Assembly (NCBI GenBank): GCA_947044405.1 | Contig: CAMRHE010000501.1 | Location: 674,001-738,000 of the forward strand | Source of the DNA: Leptodactylus fallax | Taxonomy: Eukaryota; Chordata; Amphibia; Anura; Leptodactylidae | DNA: 64,000 nucleotides | Reading direction: 5' to 3' | Shown here: one piece after another, positions 57,421-64,000 of the stretch | Layout of the letters: the number at the start of each line of letters is the position of its first letter | How positions within the stretch are numbered: the stretch's first letter is position 1 | Made by a program: the position numbers and the translations under genes | The notes under the pieces: generated by a model | The model's database searches: none | What the model saw: the letters and a program-made list of their open reading frames with translations, nothing else | What the model was told of the DNA's origin: nothing

Positions 57421-57566
57421 CACGTGACATCACAGGTGATGTATGTAAATGACGTCCCACTCCTTTCCAGTGTCCGCTGATTGGCTTTAGTGGTCACATG
57501 AGATGTGGGTTTCTGCCATAAGAGGCACCACGGGACCGGTGAGAGACACTGGAGCACCTGGGACAG
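57421..57566 (+). promoter_or_regulatory. Promoter-like island with candidate non-coding first exon
   Basis: Within 85 bases lie CACGTGAC (57421-57428), TGACGTC (57450-57456), inverted CCAAT as GATTGG (57479-57484) and TCACATGA (57494-57501). They are followed by ACAG|GTGAGTGTG, a strong plus-strand splice donor at 57566/57567. The two E-boxes resemble TFE/MITF-type sites. A plus-strand gene starting here would have its coding exons outside the window. Confidence 0.4.
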
Positions 57567-57639
57567 GTGAGTGTGAGGGCTTTTTCATCTTCCGCAGCCT
57601 CCTTGCCAAAAACGGTTTATCCGGCACAAGCCCTTTAAG

Positions 57640-57770
57640 CTCTGTAATGTCAGGTGGGCGGTGTCAGACGGGTGAGTGAGCTCCAGTCACAGTTCAGTGT
57701 CACAGCTCAGAATCACGCCCCTTGTCCGCTCCTGCCTGAGCCCGCCCTCCTGACAGTATAAACAAAAAAT
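57640..57770. mobile_element. Diverged foldback element related to 22086-22223
   Basis: GTAATGTCAGGTGGGCGGTGT on the left and CCCGCCCTCCTGACA on the right parallel the arms of the copy at 22086. The interior is more decayed. Confidence 0.5.
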
Positions 57771-57864
57771 AGGAGGAGGGGGGTAACAGATGGTAAGAAC
57801 TGGAGGTGGTGAAAGGTTCTTTATAAACTATTCATTACTCGCGTGATACCGTTTTTATATCATT

Positions 57865-60302
57865 ATTATAGCTCTGCATGGATTATTACATGACTATTAT
57901 AGCTCTGCATGGATTATTACATGACTATTATAGCTCTGTATAGATTATTACACGATTATTATAGCTCTGCATGGATTATTACATGACTATTATAGCTCTG
58001 CATGGATTATTACATGACTATTATAGCTCTGTATAGATTATTACACGATTATTATAGCTCTGCATGGATTATTACACTATTATAGCTCTGTATGGATTAT
58101 TACACTATTATAGCTCTGTATGGATTATTACACTATTATAGCTCTGTATGGATTATTACATGACTATTATAGCTCTGTATGGATTATTACACGATTATTA
58201 TAGCTCTGTATGGATTATTACACGATTATTATAGCTCTGTATGGATTATTACACTATTATAGCTCTATATGGATTATTACACGACTATTATAGCTCTGTA
58301 TGGATTATTACACGATTATTATAGCTCTGTATGGATTATTACACTATTATAGCTCTGTATGGATTATTACACGATTATTATAGCTCTGTATGGATTATTA
58401 CACGACTATTATAGCTCTGTATGGATTATTACACTATTATAGCTCTATATGGATTATTACACGACTATTATAGCTCTGTATGGATTATTACACGACTATT
58501 ATAGCTCTGTATGGATTATTACACGACTATTATAGCTCTGTATGGATTATTACACTATTATAGCTCTGTATGGATTATTACACTATTATAGCTCTGTATG
58601 GATTATTACACGACTATTATAGCTCTGTATGGATTATTACACGACTATTATAGCTCTGTATGGATTATTACACGACTATTATAGCTCTGTATGGATTATT
58701 ACACGACTATTATAGCTCTGTATGGATTATTACACGACTATTATAGCTCTGTATGGATTATTACACGACTATTATAGCTCTGTATGGATTATTACACTAT
58801 TATAGCTCTGTATGGATTATTACACGACTATTATAGCTCTGTATGGATTATTACACTATTATAGCTCTGTATGGATTATTACACTATTATAGCTCTATAT
58901 GGATTATTACACGACTATTATAGCTCTGTATGGATTATTACACGACTATTATAGCTCTGTATGGATTATTACACTATTATAGCTCTGTATGGATTATTAC
59001 ACTATTATAGCTCTGTATGGATTATTACACGACTATTATAGCTCTGTATGGATTATTACACGACTATTATAGCTCTGTATGGATTATTACATGACTATTA
59101 TAGCTCTGTATGGATTATTACACGACTATCATAGCTCTGTATGGATTATTACACGACTATTATAGCTCTGTATGGATTATTACACGACTATTATAGCTCT
59201 GTATGGATTATTACACGACTATTATAGCTCTGTATGGATTATTACACTATTATAGCTCTGTATGGATTATTACACGACTATTATAGCTCTGTATTATAGC
59301 TCTGTATGGATTATTACACTATTATAGCTCTGTATGGATTATTACACTATTATAGCTCTGTATGGATTATTACACGATTATTATAGCTCTGTATGGATTA
59401 TTACACTATTATAGCTCTGTATGGATTATTAAATGACTATTATAGCTCTGTATAGATTATTACACTATTATAGCTCTGTATAGATTATTACACGATTATT
59501 ATAGCTCTGTATGGATTATTACACTATTATAGCTCTGTATGGATTATTAAATGACTATTATAGCTCTGTATAGATTATTACACTATTATAGCTCTGTATA
59601 GATTATTACACGATTATTATAGCTCTGTATGGATTATTACACTATTATAGCTCTGTATGGATTATTACATGACTATTATAGCTCTGTATGGATTATTACA
59701 CTATTATAGCTCTGTATGGATTATTACACGATTATTATAGCTCTGTATAGATTATTACACGATTATTATAGCTCTGTATTATAGCTCTGTATGGATTATT
59801 ACACTATTATAGCTCTGTATGGATTATTACATGACTATTATAGCTCTGTATGGATTATTACACGACTATTATAGCTCTGTATGGATTATTACACTATTAT
59901 AGCTCTGTATGGATTATTACATGACTATTATAGGTCTGTATGGATTATTACATGACTATTATAGGTCTGTATGGATTATTACATGACTATTACAGGTCAG
60001 TGATGGATTATTACACTTATTACAGCTCTGTATGGATTATTACACCACTATTATAGCTCTGCATGGATTATTACATGACTATTATAGCTCTGTATAGATT
60101 ATTACACGACTATTATAGCTCTGTATGGATTATTACACTATTATAGCTCTGTATGGATTATTACACGACTATTATAGTGCTGTATGGATTATTACACTAT
60201 TATAGCTCTGTATGGGTTATTACATGACTATTATAGCTCTGTATGGATTATTACACCATTATTATAGCTCTGTATAGGTTATTACACTATTATAGCTCTG
60301 TA
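57865..60302 (+). repeat. 31/26-bp minisatellite (ATTATAGCTCTGTATGG family), first segment
   Basis: About 82 units of TATAGCTCTGTATGGATTAT plus TACACGACTAT (31) or TACACTAT (about 28 or 26). Early units read GCATGGATTATTACATGACT. It is interrupted at about 60303 by a dispersed element and resumes at 62725. Confidence 0.95.
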
Positions 60303-62724
60303 TAATAATAATATATAGCGCCAACATATTCCGCAGCGCTGTACAACTTGTAGGGTTCAAGTACTGACAAAAAAGATACATTACAAAGAAATAGTCAATT
60401 CACACACTGGGACTGAGGGCCCTGCTCGCAAGAGCTTACACTCTATTAGGTAGAGGTGACACAAGAGCTTACAATCTATGAGGTAGAGGAGGTGACACAA
60501 GAGCTTACACTCTATGAGGTAGAGGTGACACAAGAGCTTACAATTTATGAGGTAGAGGAGGTGACACAAGAGCTTACAATCTATGAGGTAGAGGAGGTGA
60601 CACAAGAGCTTACAATCTATGAGGTAGAGGTGACACAAGAGCTTACAATCTATGAGGTAGAGGTGACACAAGAGCTTACAATCTATGAGGTAGAGGAGGT
60701 GACACAAGAGCTTACAATCTATGAGGTAGAGGTGACACAAGAGCTTACAATCTATGAGGTAGAGGTGACACAAGAGCTTACAATCTATGAGGTAGAGGTG
60801 ACACAAGAGCTTACAATCTATGAGGTAGAGGAGGTGACACAAGAGCTTACAATCTATGAGGTAGAGGTGACACAAGAGCTTACAATCTATGAGGTAGAGG
60901 TGACACAAGAGCTTACAATTTATGAGGTAGAGGAGGTGACACAAGAGCTTACACTCTATGAGGTAGAGGAGGTGACACAAGAGCTTACAATCTATGAGGT
61001 AGAGGGGGTGACACAAGAGCTTACAATCTATGAGGTAGAGGAGGTGACACAAGAGCTTACAATCTATGAGGTAGAGGTAACACAAGAGCTTACAATCTAT
61101 GAGGTAGAGGTGACACAAGAGCTTACAATCTATGAGGTAGAGGAGGTGACACAAGAGCTTACAATCTATGAGGTAGAGGTGACACAAGAGCTTACAATCT
61201 ATGAGGTAGAGGAGGTGACACAAGAGCTTACACTCTATGAGGTAGAGGTGACACAAGAGCTTACAATCTATCAGGTAGAGGTGACACAAGAGCTTACAAT
61301 CTATGAGGTAGAGGTGACACAAGAGCTTACACTCTATGAGGTAGAGGAGGTGACACAAGAGCTTACAATCTATGAGGTAGAGGAGGTGACACAAGAGCTT
61401 ACAATCTATGAGGTAGAGGAGATGACACAAGAGCTTACAATCTATGAGGTAGAGGAGGTGACACAAGAGCTTACACTCTATGAGGTAGAGGAGGTGACAC
61501 AAGAGCTTACAATCTATGAGGTAGAGGTGACACAAGAGCTTACAATCTATGAGGTAGAGGTGACACAAGAGCTTACAATCTATGAGGTAGAGGTGACACA
61601 AGAGCTTACAATCTATGAGGTAGAGGAGGTGACACAAGAGCTTACAATCTATGAGGTAGAGGAGGTGACACAAGAGCTTACAATCTATGAGGTAGAGGAG
61701 GTGACACAAGAGCTTACAATCTATGAGGTAGAGGAGGTGACACAAGAGCTTACAATCTATGAGGTAGAGGAGGTGACACAAGAGCTTACAATCTATGAGG
61801 TAGAGGAGGTGACACAAGAGCTTACAATCTATGAGGTAGAGGTGACACAAGAGCTTACAATCTATGAGGTAGAGGAGGTGACACAAGAGCTTACAATCTA
61901 TGAGGTAGAGGTGACACAAGAGCTTACAATCTATGAGGTAGAGGTGACACAAGAGCTTACAATCTATGAGGTAGAGGAGGTGACACAAGAGCTTACAATC
62001 TATGAGGTAGAGGAGGTGACACAAGAGCTTACAATCTATGAGGTAGAGGTGACACAAGAGCTTACAATCTATGAGGTAGAGGAGGTGACACAAGAGCTTA
62101 CAATCTATGAGGTAGAGGTGACACAAGAGCTTACAATCTATGAGGTAGAGGTGACACAAGAGCTTACAATCTATGAGGTAGAGGGGGTGACACAAGAGCT
62201 TACAATCTATGAGGTAGAGGGGGTGACACAGGAGGTAGCATTGCTTGTACAATGGTCAGACAATTGTGTAATAGAGGTTACTGCCATTACACATATATAA
62301 AGCTGTAGGAGCTGTCACCAGTCGTGTCCTGTAACGTGCAGACGGTGCCCGGACATATAAAGTTAGTCTGATACGGCCTCATATCCTGTGAGGTAATGCG
62401 GGAGCGTGAACAGAGGGGATGTTTTAGGGATTCTAACTACAGAAGGGTTTACATTAGGAGTTGTGATCGGCCTGTCTGATAAGATGTGTCTTTAGTTTGC
62501 GCTTGAAGCTGTGGAAATTGGGGGATAATATAATAGTCCGGGATAGAACATTCCAGAGAAGTGGTGCAACTCGGGAGAAGTCTTGTATACGAGCGTGGGA
62601 GGTTCTGATAATAGAGGATGTTAGTCTTAGGTCATTGAGCGAACACAGAGTACGGGTTGTGTGACAGAGATGAGGGAGATGTAGGGAGGTGCAGCATTAT
62701 GGAGAGCCTTGTGGAGGAGGGTCT
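60303..62724 (+). mobile_element. Dispersed element whose interior expanded into a satellite
   Basis: The left flank is TATATAGCGCCAACATATTC CGCAGCGCTGTACAA; the right flank (62236-62724) runs from GTAGCATTGCTTGTACAATG to GGAGAGCCTTGTGGAGGAG. From memory both flanks look like parts of one frog dispersed repeat in which AGAGCTTACAATCTATGAGG occurs once. The element lies inside the ATTATAGCTC array, which continues on both sides. No intact coding frame is seen outside the array; family not named. Confidence 0.65.
60445..62235 (+). repeat. 30/36-bp minisatellite inside the dispersed element
   Basis: About 54 copies of GACACAAGAGCTTACAATCT plus ATGAGGTAGAGGT (30) or ATGAGGTAGAGGAGGT (the 36-base form has an extra GAGGAG-type step). 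Both lengths are multiples of three, so 600-codon frames run through on both strands; these are artefacts. Confidence 0.95.
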
Positions 62725-64000
62725 GTATGGATTATTACACTATTATTACAGGTCTGTATGGATTATTACAACACTATTATAGCTCAGTATGGATTATTAC
62801 ACTACTATTATAGCTCTTTGTAGGTTATTAGAACACTATTATAGCTCTGTATAGGCTAATACACCACTGTTATAGATATTGTATGCATTATTACACCACT
62901 ATTACAGATCAGTGATGGATTACACCATTATTACAGGTCTGTATGGATTATTACACCACTATTATAGCTCTGTATGGGTTATTACACCACTGCTATAGGT
63001 ATTGTATGGATTATTACACTACTATTATAGCGCAGTATGGATTATTACAGGTCTGTATGAATTATTACACCACTGTTATAGCTCTGTATAGGTTATTACA
63101 CCACTGCAATAGGTATTGTATGGATTATTACACCATTATTACAGGTCTGTATGGATTATTACACCACTATTATAGCTCTGTATGGGTTATTACAGGTCTG
63201 TATGGATTATTACACCACTGTTATAGCTCTGTATAGGTTATTACACCACTGCAATAGGTATTGTATGGATTATTACACCATTATTACAGGTCTGTATGGA
63301 TTATTACACCACTATTATAGCTCTGTATGGGTTATTACAGGTCTGTATGGATTATTACACCACTATTATAGCGCAGTATGGATTATTACAGGTCTGTATG
63401 AATTATTACACCACTGTTATAGCTCTGTATAGGTTATTACACCACTGCAATAGGTATTGTATGGATTATTACACCATTATTACAGGTCTGTATGGATTAT
63501 TACACCACTATTATAGCTCTGTATGGGTTATTACACCACTGCTATAGGTATTGTATGGATTATTACACTACTATTATAGCGCAGTATGGATTATTACAGG
63601 TCTGTATGAATTATTACACCACTGTTATAGCTCTGTATAGGTTATTACACCACTGCAATAGGTATTGTATGGATTATTACACCATTATTACAGGTCTGTA
63701 TGGATTATTACACCACTATTATAGCTCTGTATGGGTTATTACAGGTCTGTATGGATTATTACACCACTGTTATAGCTCTGTATAGGTTATTACACCACTG
63801 CAATAGGTATTGTATGGATTATTACACCACTATTATAGCTCTGTATGGGTTATTACACCACTGCTATAGGTATTGTATGGCTTATTACACTACTATTATA
63901 GCGCAGTATGGATTATTACAGGTCTGTATGAATTATTACACCACTGTTATAGCTCTGTATAGGTTATTACACCACTGCAATAGGTATTGTATGGATTATT
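62725..64000 (+). repeat. ATTATAGCTC family array, second segment, with higher-order period; runs off the window
   Basis: Units such as GGATTATTACACCACTATTA and TAGGTATTGTATGG are arranged in larger blocks. The block at 62943-63236 recurs unchanged at protein level 549 bases later at 63492-63785, and a shorter block recurs after 145 bases (63151 and 63296). The array is cut by the window edge. Confidence 0.9.

Noticed and set aside
60381..62300. Parallel 614- and 623-codon frames on opposite strands
   Set aside because: The 30/36-bp array has both unit lengths divisible by three, giving paired open frames on both strands without coding meaning.

Overview
The window is vertebrate nuclear DNA, most probably from an anuran amphibian. 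It holds two interrupted protein-coding genes with consensus GT/AG introns, several Tc1-type transposon copies, a 5'-truncated L2/CR1-like LINE, short foldback elements, and a very heavy load of minisatellite DNA. The frog assignment is an inference from the style of the dispersed repeats. The vertebrate gene content is seen directly.

Both genes lie on the minus strand. RASSF1 (CDS 1946-29228) was assembled from six exons whose junctions all keep frame, giving a 370-residue isoform A with a complete C1 zinc finger, a Ras-association domain and a SARAH helix. A separate first exon at 16302-16460 gives the 273-residue isoform C. Upstream lies ZMYND10 (CDS 36431-54297, 12 exons, 453 residues), a dynein-arm preassembly factor with a perfect MYND zinc finger. 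The order RASSF1 then ZMYND10, both on one strand, matches human 3p21.3. The two proteins have unrelated jobs (Hippo/apoptosis scaffold; motile cilium assembly), so this is conserved synteny, not an operon.

Layout: 1-1.2 kb dispersed repeat; 1.5-2.8 kb RASSF1 3'UTR and last exons; 2.9-6.8 kb 66-bp array; 6.9-7.5 kb exons 4 and 3; 8.1-16.1 kb three different arrays; 16.3-17.1 kb RASSF1C first exon and promoter; 17.2-20.7 kb G-rich array; 22.9 kb exon 2; 25.4-28.4 kb nested Tc1 elements; 28.9-29.2 kb RASSF1A first exon; 29.9-35.1 kb two G-run arrays; 36.4-54.3 kb ZMYND10 with 74-bp, 73-bp, 66-bp and 22-bp arrays in its long introns; 54.3-54.6 kb ZMYND10 promoter with two RFX X-box matches; 54.9-64 kb mostly arrays, one of them grown inside a transposable element, plus a promoter-like island near 57.5 kb.

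By my tally about 41 kb of the 64 kb (near two thirds) is tandem repeat and about 2.6 kb is coding. Almost all very long open reading frames here are artefacts of arrays whose unit lacks stops. The most unusual points are: the same 66-bp minisatellite in opposite orientation in introns of both genes about 40 kb apart; a CpG-rich array whose edge forms the Kozak start of RASSF1C; a satellite that expanded from inside a transposable element; and a 73-bp satellite of exactly 38 indel-free units with internal higher-order structure.
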